Below, piece by piece: positions 1 to 7,363 of a stretch of DNA of 37,278 nucleotides. The notes beneath the pieces were generated by a model, which saw nothing but the letters and a program-made list of their open reading frames with translations, did no database searches and was not told where the DNA came from. The position numbers and the translations under genes were made by a program. The first letter of the stretch is position 1. Each line of letters opens with the position of its first letter. This stretch comes from an uncultured Gammaproteobacteria bacterium (GTDB lineage Bacteria > Pseudomonadota > Gammaproteobacteria > Arenicellales > JAANXG01): positions 1-37,278 of the forward strand of contig CAMYIN010000126.1 in the NCBI GenBank assembly GCA_947258495.1. The letters are read 5' to 3'.

Positions 1-2
1 CT

Positions 3-218
3 CTGCTGGTGTTGATGAACGTGTTTCTCATGCGCTGGAACGTGGTCATCGGTGGGCAGGAGATCGCCAAGACGATGCGCGGGATCCTGCAGTACCACGA
101 TCCTGGCGGACGCGAAGGCTATTTCGCGGCGTTTGGCGTCCTGATGGGCCCGTTGATTCTGCTTTTCATCCTCACTCGTGTGCTCCCACCCTGGAAGGAC
201 ATGACCGAGAAGGCCTGA
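3..218 (+). CDS. NrfD/PsrC-family membrane subunit, C-terminal fragment
   Basis: Only the last 71 codons are inside the window; the frame is open to the left edge, so the true start lies outside. The fragment has a segment with the RWNVVIGGQ motif followed by a hydrophobic helix (AAFGVLMGPLILLFILTRVLPPW) split by a short loop, then a short charged tail. This pattern is typical of the C-terminus of NrfD/PsrC-type quinone-interacting membrane subunits, which pass electrons between the quinone pool and periplasmic iron-sulfur or molybdenum partners. Which complex it belongs to (polysulfide/tetrathionate reductase, Dsr-like or other) cannot be told from this piece. The family call rests on the RWNVVIGGQ-like segment and hydrophobicity, so it is moderate. 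Confidence 0.6.
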   Translation: MLVLMNVFLMRWNVVIGGQEIAKTMRGILQYHDPGGREGYFAAFGVLMGPLILLFILTRVLPPWKDMTEKA

Positions 219-335
219 TCCGGACCGCCGCCGCTGCGCCCAACAGGTACGCGTTAGCGTGATTACCATGGCAACGCCGCCGCCGGCTGCTCTAGAGTAG
301 ACCGGCCATCGTCGCCGATACCGAGATCCGGTTGC

Positions 336-869
336 ATGTCCAAGCACAGCACGCTACTACTGGTTGTCCTCTGTGCCGCGGCGCTCGCGGCCGGCCTATG
401 GTTTGCCCAGCACCTGCGCGACGAAGACACGGCCGTCTCGGCGCCCGACGGCATCCTGGGGGAGCCGTTCAAAGACCTCAAGGGTCGGCCGGCGACCGTC
501 GCCAATTGGCACCAGCGCGTAACCCTGGTGAACTTCTGGGCTACCTGGTGCGCGCCCTGCCGCGACGAAATACCGTTGTTCATGACCATGCTGGAACGCT
601 ATCGGGACCGGGGGTTTCGCGTCGTCGGGGTCGCCATCGACGAAGTGGCGGCGGTGGATCGGTTCCGCGACGAGCTCCTGATCAATTACCCCCTGTTGAT
701 TCTGGAACACAACGTCAACGCGGTGATGCAGCGCTACGGGGACAGAATGGCGATCCTGCCCTACTCCGTGCTGGTGGACGCCGAAGGCAACATCGTGGCG
801 AAAAAACTCGGTGCCTACGAAAACACGGAGCTGGACACCTTGCTTGCGGAATTGCTGGCACAGAATTGA
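336..869 (+). CDS. TlpA/ResA-like periplasmic thiol-disulfide protein
   Basis: The protein has 177 residues. An N-terminal hydrophobic helix (about 6-24) anchors or exports it, and a thioredoxin fold follows with the active site WCAPC (Cys72 and Cys75) preceded by NFWAT. A cis-proline region (ILPYSVLVD) and the ending expected of the AhpC-TSA/TlpA family are also visible. Such proteins reduce or exchange disulfides in the periplasm, often for cytochrome c heme attachment or for CuA/copper-site assembly in oxidases. A CuA-containing oxidase subunit lies about 1.5 kb downstream, so a maturation role there is plausible but inferred. It follows the NrfD-like gene on the same strand after a 117-base gap. 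The start ATG at 336 gives a normal signal-anchor. Confidence 0.85.
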   Translation: MSKHSTLLLVVLCAAALAAGLWFAQHLRDEDTAVSAPDGILGEPFKDLKGRPATVANWHQRVTLVNFWATWCAPCRDEIPLFMTMLERYRDRGFRVVGVAIDEVAAVDRFRDELLINYPLLILEHNVNAVMQRYGDRMAILPYSVLVDAEGNIVAKKLGAYENTELDTLLAELLAQN

Positions 870-1010
870 GTGCCGCCGCGTGCACGGCACGGGTCGATCA
901 CGCCCTGCGCCCGAGGTAGCCGGTCAGCCGGTCCCAGCAGCGCATGGCGGAACTCGGGACCGAGTGAATCGGAATGCGACCGAAGCAATCGCAGCGCCAA
1001 TGGCGGCGCA

Positions 1011-2207
1011 TCAAGGTTTGGCGGATGCCGTCCGTATGCCGTCGCCCTCGGTCCACGCCAGGTATATACGTTCACCGCGTTTTTCCAGTTGCGGGAACCC
1101 GCTGCTACGAGACAGAGACATCCCGCTGATTGCGACCGAGGCCTCACGCTTACCGTCCCGGTGAACCTTGCGTATGCGAAGCTCTCCCGCGTCCGCGCCT
1201 GCTTCCAGCCAGCTGACGACCGCGGTATTCTCGTTCAACAACACGATATCGGCCCTGCCCACCGGATTGCCGTCGTCGGCCCTGAGCGGGGGCGTGAAGC
1301 GCGTTCCGCTGTCGCCGGAGAACGCGGCCTGCACTCGAGGTTCGCCGTCGGCCGCGGTGAACCAGGTCACCGCGAGCTGGTTGCCGATGGCGTCCGCCCG
1401 CGGACCGTCGACCGGGCAGCCGTCGATACGCCAGTTATCCCGCGCCACCGGGGAGGGCCCCGTCCAGGCGCCGTTTTCCCACCAGGCGATGACTATGTCG
1501 CGGATCTCGTCCCCGGAGCGGTCGCGGTAGACGACTGCGGGGCCGCGTGCCGTGCGCACCGCCGCGGGTTGGCAGCAATCGCAAACGCGCAGATCGATGG
1601 GGCCTTCGTGCTTGAGCTCGCCACGCCGGTCGACGAAAGCCGCCCTCAGGCCCATCGAGCCCCCCGTCTGGCGCGCGCCCCAGGTGTTGTTTCTCCCGTC
1701 GAGCCAGGCGACCAGAAACTCGCCGTCGGCCGTCGGCAACAGTGCCGCGAAGCCGTGCTCGGTCTGCGACCGATCGTCGTGCGGCACCAGTGGCCCCAGC
1801 CAGCTGCTTCCTCGATCGCTCGACACCACGACGTTGAGGTTGTAGCCGTAGGTCTTGGTCCCGCTTCGTACCAGGTAGTTGGCGATCAGACCGCCGGCGC
1901 CGTCCGCGGCGATCATCGGCACGTCCGCCCAGTTGACGAACCAATGCGGGCCGCCGGCTATGCGTTGCGGTCGGGACCAGGCCTCTTGCTGCAGCATAGA
2001 AAAATACAACGTGTGCTGCGCTTCGTCCCGCTGGGTCCACGTCAGAAACAAGACACCGCCGGCGTCGGCGTAAAGATGCGGCACCGTGCTCTGATGCCGG
2101 GCGGGCGAATCGATCTCTGTCGCCGTGGGCCGGACTGCGAATTGTCGCGTCTCGCTGTCACATCCGACGAGAACAAGTACCAGCGCGATGACGACAACGT
2201 GCTTCAT
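1011..2207 (-). CDS. Asp-box beta-propeller (sialidase-like) lipoprotein with CDCC motif
   Basis: The protein has 398 residues with a lipoprotein signal peptide and lipobox LVGC (Cys16), so it is expected to be lipid-anchored in the envelope. The body consists of repeated beta-strand blades typical of BNR/sialidase propellers. Two Asp-box motifs (S-x-D-x-G-x-x-W/F) are visible at residues 129-136 and 297-304. No convincing sialidase catalytic set was recognised, so an enzymatic sialidase function should not be assumed. A cysteine cluster Cys209-Asp-Cys-Cys212, plus Cys264 in GCPVDGP, is unusual for a propeller and could bind metal or heme or form disulfides. It is transcribed away from the oxidase genes and converges with the tlpA-like gene. 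The architecture is clear; the function is unknown. Confidence 0.75.
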   Translation of the reverse strand: MKHVVVIALVLVLVGCDSETRQFAVRPTATEIDSPARHQSTVPHLYADAGGVLFLTWTQRDEAQHTLYFSMLQQEAWSRPQRIAGGPHWFVNWADVPMIAADGAGGLIANYLVRSGTKTYGYNLNVVVSSDRGSSWLGPLVPHDDRSQTEHGFAALLPTADGEFLVAWLDGRNNTWGARQTGGSMGLRAAFVDRRGELKHEGPIDLRVCDCCQPAAVRTARGPAVVYRDRSGDEIRDIVIAWWENGAWTGPSPVARDNWRIDGCPVDGPRADAIGNQLAVTWFTAADGEPRVQAAFSGDSGTRFTPPLRADDGNPVGRADIVLLNENTAVVSWLEAGADAGELRIRKVHRDGKREASVAISGMSLSRSSGFPQLEKRGERIYLAWTEGDGIRTASAKP

Positions 2208-2386
2208 GGTTATCGAGTCTCAGTGCCTTGTTGCAGCTCGATTCGTGTTTTCCTTAATTGTTCCCCGGACGGCGTTGTCAACATAGCATGAAATCGGGCC
2301 ATGGGCATCCGGCCACATCACGTCGTTTGCCGACCACCGCGTTTTCCATCACAATTGCCTGCGACCAGCATCGTCGAACCGCTCCC

Positions 2387-2989
2387 ATGCCGGACCAACT
2401 AGAACCCGTGCCTACACACCTGACTACGCGCCGTGGCTTTATTGTCCTGTGCGGTTTCGCCGTGGTGAGCCTGTACGGCTTGTGGGCGGCGTATGGCGCG
2501 GCGCCGAGCGGACTCGGCCGCGACGACGCAGCCATGTCGTCACCGCCGACAGCCGGCGCACCGCAACCGCTGGATACGCACATGCCGCCGGAAGAATTCC
2601 GTCGACTGGCGCAGGAGTTCGTCGACGCCAACATCCAGGCCGACGGCAGCGTCAAGCCGTCGTTGGACACGAGCGCCGCCACCGCCCTCGCCGGGGCCTA
2701 CATCGGTGAGCCGGTGGACGTCTACATCCAGGCGCGGCAGTACAGCTATTGGCCGGCGGTTCTGAGGCTGGAACGGGACGTTCCCTACCGCTTCCGCATC
2801 ATGGCCATGGACACCGACCACGGCGCCTCCATTCAGTTTCAGGGCGCGGCCTATATGATCCGAGCGCCGGCGGAGCACGTGGTAGAGAAGGTCCTCGTAT
2901 TCCGGGAGGCGGGGGAGTATCCGGTCTTCTGCACCGTGTACTGCGGCATCGGGCACGATCTGATGAAAGCAAAGATCGTGGTGGAATAG
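2387..2989 (+). CDS. cytochrome c oxidase subunit II-like CuA protein (ba3 type)
   Basis: The protein has 200 residues: one N-terminal transmembrane helix (about 17-38), a linker, then a cupredoxin domain. The full CuA ligand set is visible: His145 (in DTDHG), Cys182, Cys186, His190 and Met193 within CTVYCGIGHDLM, matching the Cys-x3-Cys-x3-His-x2-Met pattern. A single helix and short length fit the ba3 (B-family) oxidase subunit II rather than the two-helix A-family type. CuA accepts electrons from a soluble cytochrome c or cupredoxin and passes them to the low-spin heme of subunit I, whose gene begins 10 bases downstream. The frame is open upstream of 2387, but the ATG at 2387 puts the helix where expected. 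GTG at 2408 is an alternative. No strong ribosome binding site decides between them. Confidence 0.87.
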   Translation: MPDQLEPVPTHLTTRRGFIVLCGFAVVSLYGLWAAYGAAPSGLGRDDAAMSSPPTAGAPQPLDTHMPPEEFRRLAQEFVDANIQADGSVKPSLDTSAATALAGAYIGEPVDVYIQARQYSYWPAVLRLERDVPYRFRIMAMDTDHGASIQFQGAAYMIRAPAEHVVEKVLVFREAGEYPVFCTVYCGIGHDLMKAKIVVE

Positions 2990-2999
2990 CGGGCGCGCG

Positions 3000-4673
3000 A
3001 TGGCCAACGTCGCTTTGGTAACGCGACTGCGTCGTCTCCCCGCCGGCGACAAGCGCCTGCTGCGGGCGTTCGTCTTCCTGGCCCTGCTGAGCCTCGCCCT
3101 CGGCGTCGTATTCGGGGCGCTCACCGCGTTTCGGCGCGCCGGATTCCTGGCCCTGCCGCACGCCGTCGGCTACGAAATCTTGAGCCTTCACGGCGTCACA
3201 ATTTTCTTCTACTGGCTGTATTTCGTACAGGCGGCTTTGGTGCTGATGCTCGCCAGCGTCTACACCGACGGCGTCGGCCGGCTCCTGGGCAGGCCCCTGG
3301 CCTGGGTCGCGTTGGTGCTGATGGCGGTGGGATTCGGATTGAGCGAGCTGACGCCGGCGATGAACGTGCCGCTGCTGTACGACGGCAACCCCGAACTGGT
3401 GGTGGAGCACTCCGCCCTGGCCGGGATTTTCTACCTGGGATACGTGGTCATGAGTGCGGGCCTGTTCCTGGTCGGCGCGAGCGCGATCCTCACCGCCCTG
3501 GGACCGAAATTCGCGGGGCGCGCGGAATCCTGGTCGGCCGTCACCTTCGCCACCGTGGCCTGGGCGGGTCTGCTCATGGTCAGCGCCATGGCGGCGTTCA
3601 ACGTGTTCCTGCCGCCCATGCTTTGGGCCTTCGGCCTCGGCCCGGCGGTCGCCGACTACGGTATGCAGTGGCACGTGCTGTTCCACAACATGCACTACTT
3701 GCCGCTCATGGCCACGGTCATCGTCTGGTATGTGCTGGTCGAGGTCATCACCGGGGTGCGCTCTATCTTCGGCACCCAGTTCTCCAAGATCGTGTTCACG
3801 AGTTATCTGATCTTCGTCCCTCCCACGTTCCTCTACCATATGTTCCTGGATCCGGGCCTCGCCGACGCGGTGAAGGTAATCGGCTCGTTGCTGTCGTTGT
3901 TTATCGCCGTCCCCACCATACTCGTCTACCTGATCATCGTCAGCTCGCTGGAGGCCTATGCCCGGGCCCAGGGCGGCAGGGGCCTGTTCGGCTGGATGCG
4001 CCTGCTTCCCTGGGACAATCCCGCCATGACGGCGATCGGCCTCGCGACGCTCAACATGGCGATCGGGGGCGCGCTTTCGTTCGTGCTCATTCAAGGGAAG
4101 CTCGCACCGTTGCTGAGCGACACCTTCTTCGTCCCCGGTTATTTCCATTTCTTGACGCTGGGCACGGTGACGCTCAGTTTCATCGCCGCCCTGTTGTACG
4201 TGATCCCAGGGGTTACCGGGGGTTCCGTGTGGCGACCCCGGCTGATGAACCAATTGCCGCTTATCCTGTCGCTGGGATTGTTGATCTTTGGCGCCGCCGG
4301 CGTCACCGCCGGGTACATCGGCGTGCCCCGCCGGGTGTTCGATATCGGCTACGGCGGCGAGGCACCGGCGTGGTGGGCGTCGCTCATGTTCCTCGTCGGC
4401 GTCGGCGCGGTTTTCATGAGCGCGGCGCTGGCGCTCTACGTCTACGGGTTGTTTCGCATGTTGCTGCAGCGCCGCGTAGACGCGGACACGATCGTTTCCG
4501 CGCTCCCCGAGGTGGCGCTCGGCGAAGGCAGCGTCGGACATCAGCCCGCGTGGACAGGGCCGCTCTCCGTTCTCGTCCTCATCGGCGCCATGGCGGTGTT
4601 CACGATTCTGGGCTTCGAGCTCATGCAGAGCGTACCCCTGTCCGCAACCGGGGGTGGCCACGCACACCATTAG
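3000..4673 (+). CDS. ba3-like heme-copper oxidase subunit I with altered binuclear-centre ligands
   Basis: The protein has 557 residues and many transmembrane helices, and it aligns by eye with Thermus ba3 oxidase subunit I; GGRGLFGW, LPWDNPA, VPRR and AVP segments are shared. The low-spin heme ligands are kept: His64 (SLHGV) and His383 (YFHF). One CuB histidine (His229) and the Tyr four residues later (Tyr233, cross-linked Tyr position) are also kept in FHNMHY. The usual His-His pair before DPG is Tyr279-His280 (LYHMFLDPG), and the high-spin heme axial His of GHFH is Tyr381 (PGYFH). The codons TAC and TAT were read directly. Loss of these ligands makes ordinary O2 reduction doubtful. The C-terminus is His-rich (GGGHAHH). 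It is cotranscribed with the CuA subunit and overlaps the next gene. Family membership is strong; activity is unknown. Confidence 0.88.
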   Translation: MANVALVTRLRRLPAGDKRLLRAFVFLALLSLALGVVFGALTAFRRAGFLALPHAVGYEILSLHGVTIFFYWLYFVQAALVLMLASVYTDGVGRLLGRPLAWVALVLMAVGFGLSELTPAMNVPLLYDGNPELVVEHSALAGIFYLGYVVMSAGLFLVGASAILTALGPKFAGRAESWSAVTFATVAWAGLLMVSAMAAFNVFLPPMLWAFGLGPAVADYGMQWHVLFHNMHYLPLMATVIVWYVLVEVITGVRSIFGTQFSKIVFTSYLIFVPPTFLYHMFLDPGLADAVKVIGSLLSLFIAVPTILVYLIIVSSLEAYARAQGGRGLFGWMRLLPWDNPAMTAIGLATLNMAIGGALSFVLIQGKLAPLLSDTFFVPGYFHFLTLGTVTLSFIAALLYVIPGVTGGSVWRPRLMNQLPLILSLGLLIFGAAGVTAGYIGVPRRVFDIGYGGEAPAWWASLMFLVGVGAVFMSAALALYVYGLFRMLLQRRVDADTIVSALPEVALGEGSVGHQPAWTGPLSVLVLIGAMAVFTILGFELMQSVPLSATGGGHAHH

Positions 4674-5076
4674 CGCTGTGGTGAAAAACACGGACGCCAG
4701 ACTCATCGGCCTGGTCTCCACAATCTGGGGGGGCTTCGCCGTCACCTATTGGGCGCTCGGCATGCGCACCAGCGCCATGACCTGGGGCGCAGGCGCGTGC
4801 GTGTTCTTCATCTTCGCCGTCGCCATGACCTTGGCGCGAGCCCGCACCGCCTCGACAAAGGACACTGTCGAAGCGTTACCCCGGGCACCACGGCACGGCG
4901 ACACGGTGTTCTTGGCGACAGTGTCCGCCGTTTGGACGGTATTCGCTCTCGTTTACGCCTGGCTGGGCATGTCCATCAGCGCCGTGACCTGGGCGGCGGG
5001 CGCCTGGCTGTTCCTCCTGCTTACCGCGGGGTTGGTCGCGGCGAGACGGCGTCGCGGCCCGCGCGCACGAGTATAG
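4654..5076 (+). CDS. small membrane protein with internal two-helix duplication
   Basis: The product is up to 140 residues with four predicted transmembrane helices in two pairs. The halves (about residues 17-62 and 89-135) share a pattern with spaced identities: VS-x2-W-x2-FA, Y-x2-LGM, SA-x-TW-x-AGA and a closing AR-rich stretch, so the gene arose by internal duplication. The GTG at 4654 lies inside the end of the oxidase subunit I gene (20-base overlap). GTG codons at 4678 and 4681, just after that stop codon, are equally possible starts. Position and overlap suggest an accessory subunit of the oxidase-like complex. I do not recognise the family, and this is inference from context. Confidence 0.65.
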   Translation: MATHTISAVVKNTDARLIGLVSTIWGGFAVTYWALGMRTSAMTWGAGACVFFIFAVAMTLARARTASTKDTVEALPRAPRHGDTVFLATVSAVWTVFALVYAWLGMSISAVTWAAGAWLFLLLTAGLVAARRRRGPRARV

Positions 5077-5102
5077 CGCCGGTCCGCGTCCAAGCGGCCG
5101 AC

Positions 5103-5489
5103 TCACCGCCGCGTGATGGTATAGGCGTAGGATATATCGGCGGTACGTTCGTGGGGATTGGTCCACATGAGACAATAGCGGCCGTTCGTGTCGGGGCTAA
5201 ACGTGTCGTCGACCTGTCGCCTCAACACTTCCTCCGAACCGTAGACGATCTCCCTGCCACGATGGAAATGCAGGTTGAACGCCAGCGGCACACCCGCCTC
5301 GAAGCGGTAGTCGACACGGTCCCCCGCCTTGAGATCGAAGCACCTCTCATGGATCTTGTGTTGCGCCAACAGGGCGAATTCCTTCTCGGTTGTTGGCGCG
5401 GGCCGACAACCGACCAGCGTCAGCAGCGCGCAACCGACTAAGGTGATTAGGAGGAAAAACAGTGACTTCGGGACGGTCGCGATCTTCAT
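5103..5489 (-). CDS. small putative lipoprotein with two successive lipobox-like motifs
   Basis: The protein has 128 residues starting at ATG 5489. The signal region reads LITLVGC then ALLTLVGC, giving two possible lipidation cysteines, Cys20 and Cys28; the second is followed by RPAP. The mature part looks mainly beta-strand, with an HFH motif (His74, His76), Cys50 and Cys106 in YCLMW. These could be disulfide or metal-binding residues, but that is speculation. It converges with the duplicated membrane protein gene, ending 26 bases past its stop. A longer in-frame start at 5564 would put charged residues before the signal peptide and is less likely. I do not recognise the function. A GOLD-like beta-sandwich is possible. 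Confidence 0.6.
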   Translation of the reverse strand: MKIATVPKSLFFLLITLVGCALLTLVGCRPAPTTEKEFALLAQHKIHERCFDLKAGDRVDYRFEAGVPLAFNLHFHRGREIVYGSEEVLRRQVDDTFSPDTNGRYCLMWTNPHERTADISYAYTITRR

Positions 5490-5874
5490 CGCTCGGCGTT
5501 TTCGTCGGAAGCCCGCCTCGTCAATATACGTACATGTCCGACCGCGGTTTGCGTGCGGGAACACGAAAAGGGTCCCTGCACAAATGGCATTTTCTCGAGC
5601 TTGCTAATAATTGAACGAAGGCGGAAGCGAGAGCTGGCCCCCGGGACACGCCGGGAAACCGTCCGTGTGGACTCGGCGCCAGCATCCCGGCTGGCGACGG
5701 TCGCGGGAGATCTACCTCGCTTCCCTTTTGGGTGCATCTTTATAGTCAGCACGATACCGACCTGTGCTGCAACGGATTCACGAATAGGTTCGGGCCGAAC
5801 CAGATTGCATATGCGCGGGCGCGACCATGTGCCGAGCGGACTTACACGCCTTCAAGTCGTGGGCGCGGCGTGTG
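5490..5874. other. 385-base gene-free stretch
   Basis: The stretch lies between the small lipoprotein start and the glyoxalase II stop codon. Short open frames cross it but lack ribosome binding sites and recognisable protein features. I see no tRNA-like cloverleaf, no strong hairpin followed by T-rich sequence, and no repeat. It must contain the promoter of the minus-strand lipoprotein gene, but no clear -35/-10 pair stands out. Confidence 0.5.
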
Positions 5875-6666
5875 TCACCATCGATTACGCAGTTCACGCA
5901 GCTTCAGAAATACCGTCTTCTCGTCCGGCGCATCCGGAAGGTCGGGAAATTCGCGCCGCAGAGCGGCGATGACACCGGGGCTGTGTAAGCGGAAAAAAGT
6001 GTTGACCTCTTTTTCCAGCGCCAGATTGGTGACCAGGGCGCGTTCCGGATCCTGTTGTTCGACCGCGGCCAGCAGGCTTTTTGCGGCCTCGTTGTCCGGT
6101 TCCCGGTCCAGGGTGAAGGCCAGGTTGTTGGCAATGTAATCGTGCCCGGGGTACACCTGAGTGGTATCCGGCAGTCGGGTCAGTTGTCGCGCAAAGGTGG
6201 TGTAAAGCTCCTCCGGGTGACCGCCGTTGTGGCAGTTTCCAGCACCCGCGTTGAACAAGGTGTCGCCGCAAAACAGCGCCGGCGGATCGGAGTGCGACAA
6301 CAAACAGATATGGCTCATGGTATGCCCCGGCGTATCCAGGGCCTCGAGCTCGACGGTCCTGCCGACCTTTACCACGTCACCGGCCCCGAGGCCCACATCG
6401 ATGTTTGGGATCATTCGCCGCGCGTTGCTGTGGGCCAGGAGCCTGGCGCCGGTGGCGGCGATGACCTGTGCGTTTCCGCCCGTGTGGTCGCCGTGCTCGT
6501 GGGTGTTGAGGACCTGGGTAATGTCCCATCCGCGCTGCTTCGCGGTGCGCAGACACTTTTCGTGGTCCAGAGGATCCACCGCAAGTGCCTCGCCGCTCTC
6601 GGTGCAGACGATCAAATAGTTGAAGTTGCGCCAGGCGTTACCGGTCCATATTTGTTCGACAATCAT
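5875..6666 (-). CDS. gloB: hydroxyacylglutathione hydrolase (glyoxalase II)
   Basis: The product has 263 residues from ATG 6666. It is a metallo-beta-lactamase fold with the zinc-binding motif THEHGDH at 55-61, followed by PGHTMSH, FCGDTLF and YPGHDY, the ordered metal ligands of glyoxalase II. It hydrolyses S-D-lactoylglutathione to glutathione and D-lactate, finishing methylglyoxal detoxification in the cytoplasm. The C-terminal helical region with NLALEKEVN and FFRLHSP resembles the glutathione-binding domain of this family, which favours GloB over generic metallo-hydrolases. Length matches the usual 250-260. The open frame extends 11 codons further upstream, but the ATG at 6666 aligns with the usual N-terminus (MIVEQIW). 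Confidence 0.9.
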   Translation of the reverse strand: MIVEQIWTGNAWRNFNYLIVCTESGEALAVDPLDHEKCLRTAKQRGWDITQVLNTHEHGDHTGGNAQVIAATGARLLAHSNARRMIPNIDVGLGAGDVVKVGRTVELEALDTPGHTMSHICLLSHSDPPALFCGDTLFNAGAGNCHNGGHPEELYTTFARQLTRLPDTTQVYPGHDYIANNLAFTLDREPDNEAAKSLLAAVEQQDPERALVTNLALEKEVNTFFRLHSPGVIAALRREFPDLPDAPDEKTVFLKLRELRNRW

Positions 6667-6852
6667 AGCGGCGTTAACGGATAACTCGGGGAAAAACATA
6701 TTACCACGCCACCGCTCGCTGTTGCGGTCGAGGCACGCGGGTAACCGCCATAGGAGGGCGCCGAGACGATTTAACCCTCGTTAACAGATGCCCCCTCCCG
6801 TTCGATTCGTCGGCGACTACAATTGCGCTCCGCTTAATTCGGAGAGAAGACG

Positions 6853-7278
6853 ATGTTCAAAGAATTCAAAGAATTTGCCATGCGAGGGAACGTTGTAGAT
6901 ATGGCGGTCGGGATCGTCATCGGCGCCGCGTTCGGCACCATCGTCAAGTCGTTCGTCGACGACGTGCTCATGCCGCCGATCGGCTTGCTGCTCGGCAATG
7001 TCGACTTTTCCAATCTCTTCCTGGTCATCAAGGAGGGCGCCGTCTCGGCGCCGTACGCCACCCTCGAGGCGGCCAAAGAGGCGGGGGCGGTGACCCTCAA
7101 TTACGGCGCGTTTTTCAACACCGTGGTCAGCTTCGTCATCGTCGCCTTTGCCGTGTTCATGGTGATCAAGTCCCTCAACAGGATGAAGAAGCAGGAAGAG
7201 GAAAAACAGGAAGCGCCGCCCGAGCCGAGCTCCGAAGAACGGCTGCTCACCGAAATACGGGACCTGCTCGCGAAATAG
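6853..7278 (+). CDS. mscL: large-conductance mechanosensitive channel MscL
   Basis: The protein has 141 residues, close to the usual 130-140. The N-terminus [13 protein letters not shown] and the first helix [13 protein letters not shown] are hallmark MscL sequence, followed by a periplasmic loop and a second helix around 92-106. A charged cytoplasmic tail ends in an amphipathic helix ([14 protein letters not shown]). As a homopentamer in the inner membrane it opens under high tension to release solutes during hypo-osmotic shock. A good ribosome binding site (GGAGAGAA) lies about 6 bases before the ATG. It is monocistronic and converges with the glpD-like gene. Confidence 0.97.
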   Translation: MFKEFKEFAMRGNVVDMAVGIVIGAAFGTIVKSFVDDVLMPPIGLLLGNVDFSNLFLVIKEGAVSAPYATLEAAKEAGAVTLNYGAFFNTVVSFVIVAFAVFMVIKSLNRMKKQEEEKQEAPPEPSSEERLLTEIRDLLAK

Positions 7279-7331
7279 GGGCTCACGCCGCAAGGCGCCC
7301 CGTGGCCGCGGACCGCACGGAGGCATTGTGA

Positions 7332-7349
7332 GACCGCGCCATTGCGGTC
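7332..7349. terminator. possible stem-loop between convergent genes
   Basis: GACCGC (7332-7337) and GCGGTC (7344-7349) form a perfect 6-base stem with a 6-base loop in the 85-base gap between the ends of mscL and the glpD-like gene. No clear T-run follows on either strand, so a role as intrinsic terminator is only possible. Confidence 0.25.
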
Positions 7350-7363
7350 GGCGACCGGGCTTG

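Noticed and set aside
870-2291. 473-codon plus-strand open frame opposite the propeller lipoprotein
   Set aside because: It is antisense to a gene with signal peptide, lipobox and Asp-boxes; composition is the Arg/Ala/Pro-rich type expected of a shadow frame, with no domain.
2799-4745. 648-codon minus-strand open frame opposite oxidase subunit I
   Set aside because: It has low-complexity charged composition (His/Gln/Glu/Arg) mirroring a membrane protein on the other strand; it is a shadow of a strongly recognised gene.
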